From: CAYUQT01 sp964446835
GTDB lineage: Bacteria; Planctomycetota; Phycisphaerae; UBA1845; JAFGLZ01
Assembly: GCA_964446835.1 (NCBI GenBank)
Contig: CAYUQT010000001.1
Span: forward strand, 1-64,000
Length of the DNA stretch: 64,000 bases
Direction of reading: 5' to 3'
The notes under the pieces were generated by a model, which was not told the DNA's origin, did not search any database, and saw only the letters and a list, made by a program, of their open reading frames with translations. The position numbers were made by a program, and so were the translations under genes. Of this stretch, positions 29,389-38,845 are shown in pieces. Each line of letters begins with the position of its first letter. Position 1 is the first letter of the stretch.

Positions 29389-30456
29389 ATGACCCCACTC
29401 GAACGCTTTCGCACCACGTGCGCACACCAGCGCCCCGACCGGCTGCTCTACATCGCCGACTTCACCCCCGACCTGCGCCGTCGACTCGCCGAGCACCTGG
29501 GCACCGACGACTTCGCCCGGCACTATGAGATGTTCGACCCGGTGCCCGTCGATCCGGAACCGCCGGCGGGACACACGCCGGCCGACGTCTCGGCATACTA
29601 CGAAGACGCCAATCTGCCCCCTGGCACCACCTTCGACCCCGACGGCGTGGCCATGGTGCCCTCGGGCTTCTACCACTTCTGGGGCTACGTCAGCCCCCTG
29701 CGAAACGCCCAACGACTCGACGACATCGAAAGCTACCCCTTCGACGACCACACGTCCTACGCCACGCTGCACATGACCGGTGCAGCAGCCGCAGCCCATG
29801 CCGCGGGTCGTGTGGCCGTCGGCCACGTCGTACACATGTATGAAACAAGCTGGCAGATCCGCGGTTACGAGCAGTTCCTGACGGACCTCATCGTGCAGCC
29901 CGACTGGGCCGAGTGCCTCCTCGACCGGGTCGCCCGGCGGTGCCTCTTCCGGGCAACCGCTGCGGCCCGCGCGGGTGCCGACTACCTGCTCTGCGGCGAC
30001 GACGTGGCCAATCAGACCAGCATGATGTTCTCCGTCGAGATGTGGCGGCGGTTCATGAAGCCCCGCTGGGCGAAGATCTGGGATGCCGCACGGCAGATCA
30101 GACCAGACATCGAAATCTTCTACCATAGCGACGGCGATATCACACCCATCGTCCCCGAACTGATCGAGATCGGCGTGACGATCCTCAACCCCATCCAGCC
30201 GGAGTGCCTCGATCCCGCGAAGGTCAAGAAGCACTTCGGAGATAAGGTCGTGCTCTACGGCACCATCGGAACCCAGAGCACCATGCCCTTCGGAACCCCC
30301 CAGCAAGTCCGACAGGTGGTCAAGGAACGTGTCCAAACGCTCTCGGCCGACGGGGCACTGATCCTGGCACCCACCCACGTCCTGGAGCCCGATGTCCCCA
30401 TCGCCAATGTCGAGGCGTTCTTCGAGGCCTGCCGCCAGTACGGCCGGCTCTCATAG
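29389..30456 (+). CDS. Uroporphyrinogen decarboxylase-like (URO-D family) protein
   Basis: 355 residues, a single URO-D TIM barrel (TPLERFRTTCAHQRPDRL, IFYHSDGDITPIVPELIEIG, ILNPIQPECLDPAKVKKHFG, VLYGTIGTQ). The N-terminus lacks the heme-pathway signature of true HemE. It matches the broad group of URO-D-fold proteins in planctomycetes and anaerobes, related to the methyltransferases MtaA/MtbA. A corrinoid or methyl-transfer role is possible but not shown. A DUF1638 gene, often found with such methyltransferases, lies 5 kb away. A strong hairpin follows at 30489-30518. Confidence 0.82.
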   Translation: MTPLERFRTTCAHQRPDRLLYIADFTPDLRRRLAEHLGTDDFARHYEMFDPVPVDPEPPAGHTPADVSAYYEDANLPPGTTFDPDGVAMVPSGFYHFWGYVSPLRNAQRLDDIESYPFDDHTSYATLHMTGAAAAAHAAGRVAVGHVVHMYETSWQIRGYEQFLTDLIVQPDWAECLLDRVARRCLFRATAAARAGADYLLCGDDVANQTSMMFSVEMWRRFMKPRWAKIWDAARQIRPDIEIFYHSDGDITPIVPELIEIGVTILNPIQPECLDPAKVKKHFGDKVVLYGTIGTQSTMPFGTPQQVRQVVKERVQTLSADGALILAPTHVLEPDVPIANVEAFFEACRQYGRLS

Positions 30457-30488
30457 TCTCCACATATAAGAAACTGGCACCAAACAAA

Positions 30489-30518
30489 GCGGCCCCGGCA
30501 GTGTGGCGCCGGGGCCGC
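30489..30518 (-). terminator. GC-rich hairpin between convergent genes
   Basis: An 11-bp perfect stem (GCGGCCCCGGC / GCCGGGGCCGC) with an 8-base loop. On the minus strand it is followed by TTTGTTTGG, so it works best as the intrinsic terminator of the FG-GAP lipoprotein gene. On the plus strand no T-run follows. Confidence 0.8.
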
Positions 30519-30549
30519 AGATCAGACCGAATGTGTGACGTCGCCGCCT

Positions 30550-33500
30550 CTACCGACCGAAGATCAGATACACCTCGCCGGCATTCTTGTGGTTAAGCGG
30601 GCTCGCCTGGACGGCACCGATCAAAACATCCGACTTGCCGTCGCCATCGACGTCGCCGGCCGCCGAGAGGCTCCTGGCGAAGTTGAGTTGGGTGACCCCA
30701 TCCGGTGACACCCGACCACCACCCAGATGATCGCCGATCGCCTTGCCGATGAACTTGATCCCCGGTAGTTGCTGGGTCCCGATCAGGGTCAGATCGATGT
30801 AACCCGTGTAGGCCCGGACGGAATTCCCCGCAGTATTCTTGTTGTCCTTCCGTCCGTAGATCAGGTAGACGGCACCCGCACCGGTCAGGGTCTCGGCCAC
30901 ACCATCACCGTTGATGTCATAGACGGGACTGGCATTCGGCGCGGAGATGAGCAGGTCGTCCACCCCATCGCCGTCGAAGTCGCCGGCCGATGCGACGCTG
31001 GCACCGGCCAGTTCCCCGGCAGCACCCCTGAACACGACGCCCAACGCGAGGTTCGGGTCCGGGCTTGACGGGTTACCCGTCGGACCGTAGGCCACGTCGT
31101 CGATGCTGAAGCCCGCTCCCGGACTGGCCACAAACGCACCACCGTACAGAATGATGACCTCGCCATCCTCTGAACTCCCGTGATTGGCAAGCGGGTTGCC
31201 AAACACCGCATCAGCATAGCCGTCGCCGTTGAAGTCCAACCCGGCGGGCAGCACCGCACCCAGATTCTCCGTCGTACTCGTGCGCCCGTTGATCTGGACA
31301 CCCACGCGGCGGTTCGGATCGTTGATGTCACTGTTCAACTGTGCGAGGTCGAAGTAATACGGCTCCGGAAGCCTGGGATAGAACACATAGGCCGCCCCCG
31401 CCTCGCTGTTCATGCCGGGCGCACCCATGGCGAAATCTTCAAGCCCATCACCATTGAAGTCCCCCTTGAGACTGTTCGGATCGGCAACGCGAGCCGGTCC
31501 ACCCAACGACGCAACCTGCCCCAAACGAGCATTCGCCGCAGCGCCGTAGACCATATTGACGGCTCCGCGGAACTGTCCCGTGATGGGGTTGAAGTAGTCG
31601 ATCGTGTCAAGCGTCGGATGATCGAAAACCCCGGCGTAGGATATTACCCAGTTACTGGGCCTTGGCACCTGACGATTGTAATCAAGTCGCTCCCAAGGTG
31701 GGTATACCTCGCCTTGCACGCGACCTTTCATCAACGCCAGATAGACAACACCGCACGCGGCGCGATAGTCGGACGCAGAAGCAATGATGTCTACCCCGGG
31801 TGATCCCACAACAAGCGATCCGCGGCAATAGGTCGAAGACTCTCCGAACAGACTGTTGGGCTCGTCGCCCAGAATCCTCGATCCGTAGAATCCCTGCTGA
31901 TCAATGGTCACATAGCCCGTGTACAGGCACCGATCCTCCTGAAGTCCGTCCTGGTAGCTGCCATCAAAATTGGCGTCGACCAACAGGTCCTGCGGCCACA
32001 GCCAGTGGTAGATGTTCGTCGGATCGTCCTTGTAGTTGAGCGGTGGGTCGGAAAGGATCGGAACATGGCGAGGACTGGCTATGTCATTATCGTTCGCATC
32101 CGCCCATGACGGGTGACTCCACCCGTAGGTTGGCGCGGTGAGCTTGATATAGTGGTCCGTGATACTGATCGTCTTGTTAGGATCATTGGGATCTACAGCA
32201 GTGTGGGACCCCGTGTGATCCTCCGCCGCAGCATGTTCCAAGAGCAGGCCGGACGTATCCACTCCGAAGTAATTGCCCACCCACTGCAAGGGAAGAATCG
32301 ATTCCACGGGAACAGATGCGGATTGGTTGAACTGGTTCCGCGTGTTCGCCACGATTACTCCCCCACGCCGCAACTGCCCCGGCCGGGCGAGTTGTACCCA
32401 TATCTTGGATTGTGGCGTGCTCGCCCAGAAGGAGTCCGCATTGTGCAGGTACGGAATCCCAAATGCCAATTCCGAAATACCATCCCCGGTGAGGTCGTCA
32501 ACCACACACATTGATTGAATCCCTCGGGACGGTGCTGAAGGTGTGGACACCTGTTGGGGAGCTGTGAACAGACAGCCTCTCATCACCGTGGCCACACTGT
32601 TGAGATTCAATGCCGCCAGGTTCGGATCGGGTGAGGCGTTGTAGTGCAACAGGGCGGTCTCGAGCTGAGCGGAAGTGGCCCCGTAGATCAGGTAGACCTC
32701 CCCGACCGGCGCAGAGCGACCCGGTTTGGCGAACTGAGCCGCAATGGCAAAGTCCGCCTTGCCGTCCTTGTCGTAGTCGCCCACACTCGAAATGAAACTG
32801 CCCGCGTTGTCGTAGAAGTCAAAGCCCGTGAACGTCACCGCCGTGCGATGCGGAATCCCATTTGTCACGACGCGCCGCCCCAGGCCCCCGACCCATATAT
32901 CCCCGAGCTGTCGCCGCGAGTTGACCGTCACGACCACCAGTTCCTTGGCGGTGTTGCGGGCATAGCTGCCCAGCAGGTTGCCCGAATCGTTCACCGAAAG
33001 GAACAGATAGTACTTGCCGTCAGGCACCTGTGTCTGGGTCAGGTCCAGGAAATGCGAAATCCGGTACGTGCCCTGCACCGACGTCCCGGTCACCGTGGCC
33101 GGCAACGCCACCTCAAAACCGCTCCCGCGCCGCGTGTCCTGATCCAGATAGATCACCGCCGTAGGCTCGGACGTGCGGTTTCGAACCTCCCACACGATCG
33201 ACAATGTCCCCGCCAACCCCACCGTCGGATTGACGTTCGGATCGATCAGCGAGATGTCCGGGTGGCTGCCGACAATGATCCTCGAACCAATCGTCACACG
33301 CTCAGGTGTGCCGACAGGATACGTGGCCTGGGAACGGATAATCAGTTGATACGCCATGCCGTCCGACACCACCGTCCGCAACGTGTCGAAGGTCGTCGAT
33401 CCGGCCGCCAGCGGCAGGTTCGGTTCGATCACCGACTCGTTCGGGTCCGACAGCAAATTCGGATCGTTCGGGTCCTGCGGAATGTTCGGATCCACCGGCT

Positions 33501-34788
33501 TGTAGCGAACCGACAGGGTGCCGCCGCGAGCCGGCGCGCTCACCTGCCAGCTAATGGGCAGAGGCGTCTCGCCAATCTGAAGGCTGATCGTCTTGTTGGG
33601 ATCGGGCGTCTGGAAATAGGGAACGCTCTCAGCCCCGTTCGGATCGAACACCTGCACCTGAATCGCCGAATACTGAGTAATCGGTGGGTTGACGCCGTCC
33701 TCGGCCGTCACCCCCACATAGTAGGGCCCCGCCAAGACACCCGTGGTATCCAGGAGATACGGCGTCGGCCCCTGATAGTTCGGATCGGGCGGAATAATGA
33801 CCGGGCTGCCCGTGTTGGGCTCATAACCATTGCCGGGCACACGATCCGCATCCAGGAAGATCGTAACCCGCAGTTCACGCTCGCGGTCGGAAACCTGATA
33901 GATCAACGGCACCGACTGTCCGGCCCAGATCTGCGAGTAGTTCGGATCGACAATCGGAATGCGAACGTCCGGCGGCGAATCAATGGTGATCCGTCCCGCC
34001 GCATAGAAGACCGGCGTATTCCCTGAACCGTCCAGAGCCTTCACCCCGACGTAATACGTGTTCGGATCGACATTGGCGACCGACCACTTCGGACTGCCGC
34101 TGGAACCGCTGCCCGAGGCGATCGCCACCTCATTACTGTTGTTGGGATCGTTGTCCCTGTCGTAGAAGACCGTCCAGCTCAGCAGGCTCTGGGTCGACGT
34201 GAACTGGATAATCGTGTTGCCGTCCTGAGGAATCGAGATGTCCGTCAAAGGGGCATTGAAGGTGATCTGCGGCGCCGGCACGATCGTAATCGTCCCGTCC
34301 GAAACCGCCACCACCGTCTCGCCCGTCGACGTCACAACCACATCAATCGATATGTAGTACGTGCCCCTCAATATGCCCGGTGTCTTGATGCGGTAGGAAC
34401 CGGAACCCACGAACTGCCCCAGGTTCACCGGATTGGCACTCATGTTCGGATCGACAATGATGCGACCGTTGTTCGGATCCTTGTCGAAATCGTAGTACAC
34501 GCGAAGCCCCAGATTCTGCGAACTGATGTTGCCGATCTGGTAGACAATATCGATGTACCCGTTCGGATCGTTCTCACGAGCCGTCAGGTTCGCCCCGCTG
34601 CCGGGAGAAGTGACCTTGGCCGTCGGAGGCACGGGTCTGCCCGTCAGAATCGAAGCGTTGGGATCAGGCCCTGGAAGAGGCCCCGGAAACGAGAAGGTAC
34701 ACCCCAGGAACCAGGTCAGCGATAGTCCGAGAATTGAAGATAGGAAAAAGGCCGTTCGCGACCGTCCATTAAGACGCGCGAGATTCAT
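30550..34788 (-). CDS. FG-GAP/integrin-alpha repeat surface lipoprotein, rich in DPN
   Basis: 1412 residues. An N-terminal hydrophobic segment ends in the lipobox WFLGC, so it should be a lipoprotein. The N-terminal half has several Ig/beta-sandwich-like repeats. The C-terminal half carries FG-GAP repeats with Ca-binding DxDxDGxxD loops: DYDKDGKADFAIA, DLTGDGISELAFG, DFNGDGLEDFAMG, DFNGDGYADAVFG, DFDGDGVDDLLIS, DVDGDGKSDVLIG. This suggests an integrin-alpha-like propeller. The tripeptide DPN occurs well over fifteen times, scattered through the protein. A surface adhesion or scaffold role is inferred. GGAGG 7 bases upstream fixes the start. Confidence 0.85.
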   Translation of the reverse strand: MNLARLNGRSRTAFFLSSILGLSLTWFLGCTFSFPGPLPGPDPNASILTGRPVPPTAKVTSPGSGANLTARENDPNGYIDIVYQIGNISSQNLGLRVYYDFDKDPNNGRIIVDPNMSANPVNLGQFVGSGSYRIKTPGILRGTYYISIDVVVTSTGETVVAVSDGTITIVPAPQITFNAPLTDISIPQDGNTIIQFTSTQSLLSWTVFYDRDNDPNNSNEVAIASGSGSSGSPKWSVANVDPNTYYVGVKALDGSGNTPVFYAAGRITIDSPPDVRIPIVDPNYSQIWAGQSVPLIYQVSDRERELRVTIFLDADRVPGNGYEPNTGSPVIIPPDPNYQGPTPYLLDTTGVLAGPYYVGVTAEDGVNPPITQYSAIQVQVFDPNGAESVPYFQTPDPNKTISLQIGETPLPISWQVSAPARGGTLSVRYKPVDPNIPQDPNDPNLLSDPNESVIEPNLPLAAGSTTFDTLRTVVSDGMAYQLIIRSQATYPVGTPERVTIGSRIIVGSHPDISLIDPNVNPTVGLAGTLSIVWEVRNRTSEPTAVIYLDQDTRRGSGFEVALPATVTGTSVQGTYRISHFLDLTQTQVPDGKYYLFLSVNDSGNLLGSYARNTAKELVVVTVNSRRQLGDIWVGGLGRRVVTNGIPHRTAVTFTGFDFYDNAGSFISSVGDYDKDGKADFAIAAQFAKPGRSAPVGEVYLIYGATSAQLETALLHYNASPDPNLAALNLNSVATVMRGCLFTAPQQVSTPSAPSRGIQSMCVVDDLTGDGISELAFGIPYLHNADSFWASTPQSKIWVQLARPGQLRRGGVIVANTRNQFNQSASVPVESILPLQWVGNYFGVDTSGLLLEHAAAEDHTGSHTAVDPNDPNKTISITDHYIKLTAPTYGWSHPSWADANDNDIASPRHVPILSDPPLNYKDDPTNIYHWLWPQDLLVDANFDGSYQDGLQEDRCLYTGYVTIDQQGFYGSRILGDEPNSLFGESSTYCRGSLVVGSPGVDIIASASDYRAACGVVYLALMKGRVQGEVYPPWERLDYNRQVPRPSNWVISYAGVFDHPTLDTIDYFNPITGQFRGAVNMVYGAAANARLGQVASLGGPARVADPNSLKGDFNGDGLEDFAMGAPGMNSEAGAAYVFYPRLPEPYYFDLAQLNSDINDPNRRVGVQINGRTSTTENLGAVLPAGLDFNGDGYADAVFGNPLANHGSSEDGEVIILYGGAFVASPGAGFSIDDVAYGPTGNPSSPDPNLALGVVFRGAAGELAGASVASAGDFDGDGVDDLLISAPNASPVYDINGDGVAETLTGAGAVYLIYGRKDNKNTAGNSVRAYTGYIDLTLIGTQQLPGIKFIGKAIGDHLGGGRVSPDGVTQLNFARSLSAAGDVDGDGKSDVLIGAVQASPLNHKNAGEVYLIFGR

Positions 34789-35330
34789 GCACAATCCTCC
34801 CTCAAACGATCCGTTGAACGTTTCAGGCCGCCGCCTGCTCAGATAGTAGGTCACACAGGGTGGAAGTACTGCCCCTTATTGAGCCCTCGCCTCTGCTTGA
34901 CTACACCTCGCTCGGATTCTAGGCCCGCGCTTTTGTCAAGTCAACGCAAGGACTTAAAGGGAGACCGCTGCCGTGCTTCACACCGATTTCTGTATCGGCA
35001 GTACCGTCTCATAACCTTTAGGGGGAATGGCAGTTAGGCGCTCCAACTTCGACTCTCGACTCCGCATGAAACCCCAGACTCCCCACCCACAAGTCCTGCA
35101 AAGAATACAGACAAATGACACCCTGCCAACGAACCGCAAGACCTGCGCGACTCAGCGGAAACTTGCGCCCCCTCCCGCCGCCAAAGCATCCAACAACCGG
35201 GACCTTGACGTATCCAATGCCAAGACAATAGCTTACAATCGCGTGCCATCCTGCAAGCCTGGCACTGGACTTGCTAGGAGATCTCCGGACCTAACCGTCG
35301 TACGTCCGGAGTTAGCCAAGGAGATGTTCC
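34789..35330. promoter_or_regulatory. Intergenic region with inverted repeat ahead of the Ser-rich gene
   Basis: No coding signal is seen. At 35283-35290 and 35304-35311 lies an 8-bp inverted repeat (CTCCGGAC / GTCCGGAG, 13-base loop). It is just before the GGAG at about 35319 and the ATG at 35331, so it could form a hairpin in the leader of that gene or be an operator. No convincing promoter was found. Confidence 0.4.
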
Positions 35331-35804
35331 ATGGGACAAATATCAACCGTGTCGCTTGCAAAAACCGGGACCCGAAAGAACAACCTATCCGCCCTGGCAA
35401 AAACCGCGCGGAAGACCTCCACGGCAACCATGGCCTCGACCGGCAGTAGCTCGACCAGCACGTCATTCCCCCCCCTCGGCGCCGCCTTCGATCAGATCAT
35501 CCAGGAGGCGATCACCGGAGTCACAACCGCACTCGGACAGAAAGTCAGCAACAAGGTCAGCAAGTTGATCTCTCATCGAAGCAATCTCAAGGCGGTTGCA
35601 CAGGCGGCCGGCTGGACCTCACCGACTACGTCGAGCTCGAGTTCCAGTTCCAGCTCGACGAGCAGCAGTAGCAGCTCCACGTCCAGCTCGTCCAGCACCA
35701 ATGAAAACAACCCGATCGCACGGATCTTTGCGGCCCTCGGACAGGCAGGAGTTCAGGGCTGGCAGCAGCTGCGAGATCAGCTGAGCGGTCAGTCGCAGGC
35801 CTGA
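35331..35804 (+). CDS. Small Ser/Thr-rich hypothetical protein
   Basis: 157 residues with no signal peptide and no recognised domain. It begins with a basic Thr/Ser-rich stretch, then an amphipathic segment (LGAAFDQIIQEAITGVTTAL), then a run of about thirty residues that are almost all serine, then IARIFAALGQAGVQGWQQL. The serine run is a codon microsatellite. GGAG upstream supports the ATG. Its last 16 bases overlap the end of the convergent DUF1638 gene. It could be a surface or linker protein; function is unknown. Confidence 0.55.
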   Translation: MGQISTVSLAKTGTRKNNLSALAKTARKTSTATMASTGSSSTSTSFPPLGAAFDQIIQEAITGVTTALGQKVSNKVSKLISHRSNLKAVAQAAGWTSPTTSSSSSSSSSTSSSSSSTSSSSSTNENNPIARIFAALGQAGVQGWQQLRDQLSGQSQA

Positions 35805-36565
35805 ACCGCATCGAGGATCGACTCGTCATTCCTGGCCACAATCCTCCCCCCAGGCGGCACGACCAGAAAGTCGGTGGCAGCCCACGGGCCATCCAGCAAT
35901 CGTCGCAGCAGATCCAGATCGCCCGAAAGCTCCTCATACTGCCACTGGTTCTCCGCGGCGTCGCGACGGGTTCGTTCGGCATAGTTGAGCCGCTGGGCCA
36001 GGCCCGTATCGATGAACGTCAGCCGTTCGTATTTCTCTTTCCATCCGCCCACCATCTCCATGATGTACCGGGCGTTCTCCTCGCCGTATTCGTCGATGTA
36101 CTCATGAAGCGTGCGGTCGAGCCCGAGTTTTCGCATGACCCCCTGATCTTCGCTGACAAAGTTGCGTTCGATCCATCCGCTGGTTCGAAAATAGGTGCCG
36201 GGATGCGTGTCGAAATACTGTCGATACCGCTCCTTGCTGCCCAGAAAGAACGTGATGCAGTCGTGAGCCCGCGGGATGACCAGAGGAACAGACGGGGCCC
36301 GCAGCCCGACCACGCCGTCATTGCAGCGTCCGTACGCCAGCAGGATCGCCTCGTAGCGCGAGACGTCCACGGCATCGATATGCCTCTGAAGCTCCGCCGT
36401 CATGGCGGAGGTCTCAATATCGTGCAATCCCTTGCGAAGGAAGACAGGATCGATGATGTTCCGGCTTTCGGCCGCCAGGGCGCAAACCTCCCGAAAGACA
36501 ATCTCGCAGGCGAACAACTTGTAGCGTTTGGTCTCTCCCAGATCGGGGGCGAACACACTTTTCAT
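35789..36565 (-). CDS. DUF1638 family protein
   Basis: 258 residues. DUF1638 signatures are plain: FACEIVFREVCAL, LAYGRCNDGVVGLRA, PLVIPRAHDCITFFLGS and YRQYFDTHPGTYF. Members are cytoplasmic, often contain conserved Cys/His that may bind metal, and occur beside corrinoid methyltransferases and URO-D-like proteins in anaerobes. The biochemical role is not established. The conserved Cys of FACE and of GRCND are present. Confidence 0.82.
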   Translation of the reverse strand: MKSVFAPDLGETKRYKLFACEIVFREVCALAAESRNIIDPVFLRKGLHDIETSAMTAELQRHIDAVDVSRYEAILLAYGRCNDGVVGLRAPSVPLVIPRAHDCITFFLGSKERYRQYFDTHPGTYFRTSGWIERNFVSEDQGVMRKLGLDRTLHEYIDEYGEENARYIMEMVGGWKEKYERLTFIDTGLAQRLNYAERTRRDAAENQWQYEELSGDLDLLRRLLDGPWAATDFLVVPPGGRIVARNDESILDAVQACD

Positions 36566-36634
36566 CAGAGCCCTCCCGGCCGCTCAACCGAACCATGATA
36601 CAAACGTATCCTCACGGATAGAAGTTCGCTGCAA

Positions 36635-36663
36635 TTGACATACCCGCATGGGTTTCATATCAT
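36635..36663 (+). promoter_or_regulatory. Sigma70-type promoter upstream of tRNA-Pro
   Basis: TTGACA, a 17-base spacer, then TATCAT: a perfect -35 and a 5/6 -10. Transcription would start near 36670, about 150 bases before the tRNA. Confidence 0.75.
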
Positions 36664-36822
36664 CGGTGATTCGTACGTCGGTCGACGAGGCCTCATCGAC
36701 TGTTGCAGCATTGAAGACCTGACGGCGGATGTCTTCTGACACAGAGATATACCCCGAGGCGCGGGTAGGAGGGTGACCTTAGCAGGTTGTAAGGCGTGGC
36801 CGCAGCGTCGAGTAAGGATTCA

Positions 36823-36897
36823 CGGGGCGTAGCTCAGCCTGGCTAGAGCGCTTGGTTCGGGACCAAGAGGTCGCAGGTTCAAATCCTGTCGCCCCGA
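36823..36897 (+). tRNA. tRNA-Pro (anticodon CGG)
   Basis: A complete cloverleaf: 7-bp acceptor stem CGGGGCG/CGCCCCG starting with C1-G72, as usual for bacterial tRNA-Pro. The D-arm stem is GCTC/GAGC, the anticodon stem CTTGG/CCAAG with loop TTCGGGA (anticodon CGG at 36858-36860), and the T-arm loop TTCAAAT. The discriminator base is A and CCA is not encoded. Confidence 0.97.
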
Positions 36898-37215
36898 TTT
36901 TCCAACCCACCGAAAACCAAAGAGTTCCGAGCGATCCTCCTGACGTCATCACCCTCCAGACGCATAGCACCGTAGTCTTGACCGCGATTCTGAAGCCTGA
37001 GCTCACCGGCCGCCGGTCATCGAACACCATGCACTTGGCAGGCGAGATTCAGCCTTCTCCTTGTCGCACAATACACCGTCAATGAGAGCGGGGGCTGACA
37101 CGACCCGCCTTGATGCCGTCGGTCCGCACATGTATTTTAGTGGTGGGCTGGGTCGTGATGGTCGCGGGCAGGCCCACATGGGGAATCTCATCTGCAACCA
37201 GCAAAGGTGAAAACA
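36898..37215. other. Spacer between tRNA-Pro and the oxidoreductase gene
   Basis: No gene-like frame and no clear terminator or promoter were seen. The ribosome site AAAGGTG lies just before the next gene. Confidence 0.5.
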
Positions 37216-38547
37216 ATGGCTGAAGTAACGCGCAGAAGGTTTGTAAAAGGGACGGCGGCCACGGCGGCCGGCATGCTGCTGGGCACCTCCAAGACGAGTT
37301 GGGCCGGAGCCAACGAACGGGTCCGGGTCGCCGTGCTGGGCATCAACGGCAGGGGCAAGTCGCACCTGGGAGGCTTCGCCTCTCTGAAAGACGTCGAAGT
37401 AGCGACGATCTGCGACCCCGACTCGCGCCTTTTCAAGCCTCGCACCGGAGAGTTCTTCACGAGTCGCAACCGGCGAGCGCCGAAGACAGAACAAGACCTG
37501 CGCCGCGTGCTCGAAGACAAGGACATCGACGCGATCTCGATCGCGACGCCGAACCATTGGCACTCATTGGCCACCATCTGGGCCTGTCAGGCCGGCAAAG
37601 ATGTGTACGTCGAGAAGCCGATGACTCACAACATCTTCGAAGGACGCAAGGTGGTCGAAGCGGCGAAGAAGTACGGCCGCATCGTTCAGCACGGTGTACA
37701 GCTCCGCAGCAGCCCCGGGTTCCAGGAGGGCGTTCGGCTCCTGAAAGAGGGCTTCATCGGCGATGTGTATATGGCCCGATGCGTGTGCTACAAGTGGCGC
37801 CCCTCCATCGGTAAGGGGCATGCCGGCAACCCGCCGAAGGAGCTTGACTGGAACATCTGGCAGGGCCCGGCGCAAGAACAGCCCTATATGTTGAACGAAA
37901 AGGGCCAGGGCATCTACGTCCACTACTACTGGCACTGGGTGTGGGCCTACGGCAACGGCGACATCGGGAACCAGGGCGTGCATCAGCTCGACGCCGCCCG
38001 CTGGGGCCTTGGAGTCGACGTCCCCTACCGCTGCGCCTCTATGGGCGGCTTGTTCCTCTGGGATGATGCCAAGCAGGTCTACAATGTGTCGTCCAGCTCG
38101 TTCATGTTCAAGGGTCAGGACGGCAAGGACAAGATGATGACGCTTGAAGTGCGCCCCTGGTATACCAACGAGGAATCGGGCGGCACGTCCTTCGGCGTCA
38201 TCTTCTACGGCTCCGAAGGATACATGTCGTTCCCCGACTACTCCGGCTACAAGGCCTACAAGGGAAAATCGCCGACCGGCGAGGTCGTCAAACAGAATTT
38301 CAAGGACGGCGACCACTTCAAGAACTTCATCGACTGTGTGCGCCAGCGCAAGCCCGAAGGCCTTAACGCGCCGCCACGGGAAGGGCACTACTCCTCCGCC
38401 CTTTCGCACTACGCACTGACCGCCGCCCGTTTGAACCGGGTACTCGAGATCGACACGAAGACCGAACAGGTCAAGAACGACGACGAAGCCAACCGCATGC
38501 TGACCCGGGAATACCGGGCGCCCTTCGTCGTACCGGAAAACGTATAG
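37216..38547 (+). CDS. Tat-exported Gfo/Idh/MocA family oxidoreductase
   Basis: 443 residues. A twin-arginine signal (TRRRFVKGTAATAAGMLLG) precedes a Rossmann fold (VRVAVLGINGRGKSHLGGF), the family motif VYVEKPMTHN and the C-terminal alpha/beta domain (QGVHQLDAARWGLGVD). The EKP lysine, used in catalysis by the family, is present. It probably oxidises or epimerises a sugar or glycoside with NAD(P) outside the cytoplasm. A GTG nine bases upstream could also start the protein. Planctomycetes have many such exported paralogues; a second is at 60965-62152. Confidence 0.88.
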   Translation: MAEVTRRRFVKGTAATAAGMLLGTSKTSWAGANERVRVAVLGINGRGKSHLGGFASLKDVEVATICDPDSRLFKPRTGEFFTSRNRRAPKTEQDLRRVLEDKDIDAISIATPNHWHSLATIWACQAGKDVYVEKPMTHNIFEGRKVVEAAKKYGRIVQHGVQLRSSPGFQEGVRLLKEGFIGDVYMARCVCYKWRPSIGKGHAGNPPKELDWNIWQGPAQEQPYMLNEKGQGIYVHYYWHWVWAYGNGDIGNQGVHQLDAARWGLGVDVPYRCASMGGLFLWDDAKQVYNVSSSSFMFKGQDGKDKMMTLEVRPWYTNEESGGTSFGVIFYGSEGYMSFPDYSGYKAYKGKSPTGEVVKQNFKDGDHFKNFIDCVRQRKPEGLNAPPREGHYSSALSHYALTAARLNRVLEIDTKTEQVKNDDEANRMLTREYRAPFVVPENV

Positions 38548-38845
38548 CCCCGCCAGAATGCGGTCTTGTGGGGCGGCGGTCACGTGGGGAGTGTTCTTGC
38601 CCACCTGACCGCCGCCTCCGAGGCTCGGCACCAGAGACGGCCGACATTCCTGTCGCAGCCGCCGGATCGTCTGCCGGTCCGAACGATCCCATCGCGGGTC
38701 CCCTCGCCTGTCTCCATCACGCTGAGACAGGCCATGCCGTCCCCCGAAATTCCTCCGTAGGATATCAATTTCGCTGATGAATAGGCGCCTCATGACGGGT
38801 AACATGTGGCCACTTGAATCCGTTTCGCCCCGATAGGAAGAGCCC

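Noticed and set aside
29389..30456. HemE, heme-pathway uroporphyrinogen decarboxylase
   Set aside because: The N-terminal heme-pathway signature is missing and no heme genes are near. It fits the broader URO-D-like group.
35206..35240. Promoter TTGACG ... TACAAT ahead of the Ser-rich gene
   Set aside because: The spacer is 23 bases, too long, and no alternative -10 at 16-18 bases fits.
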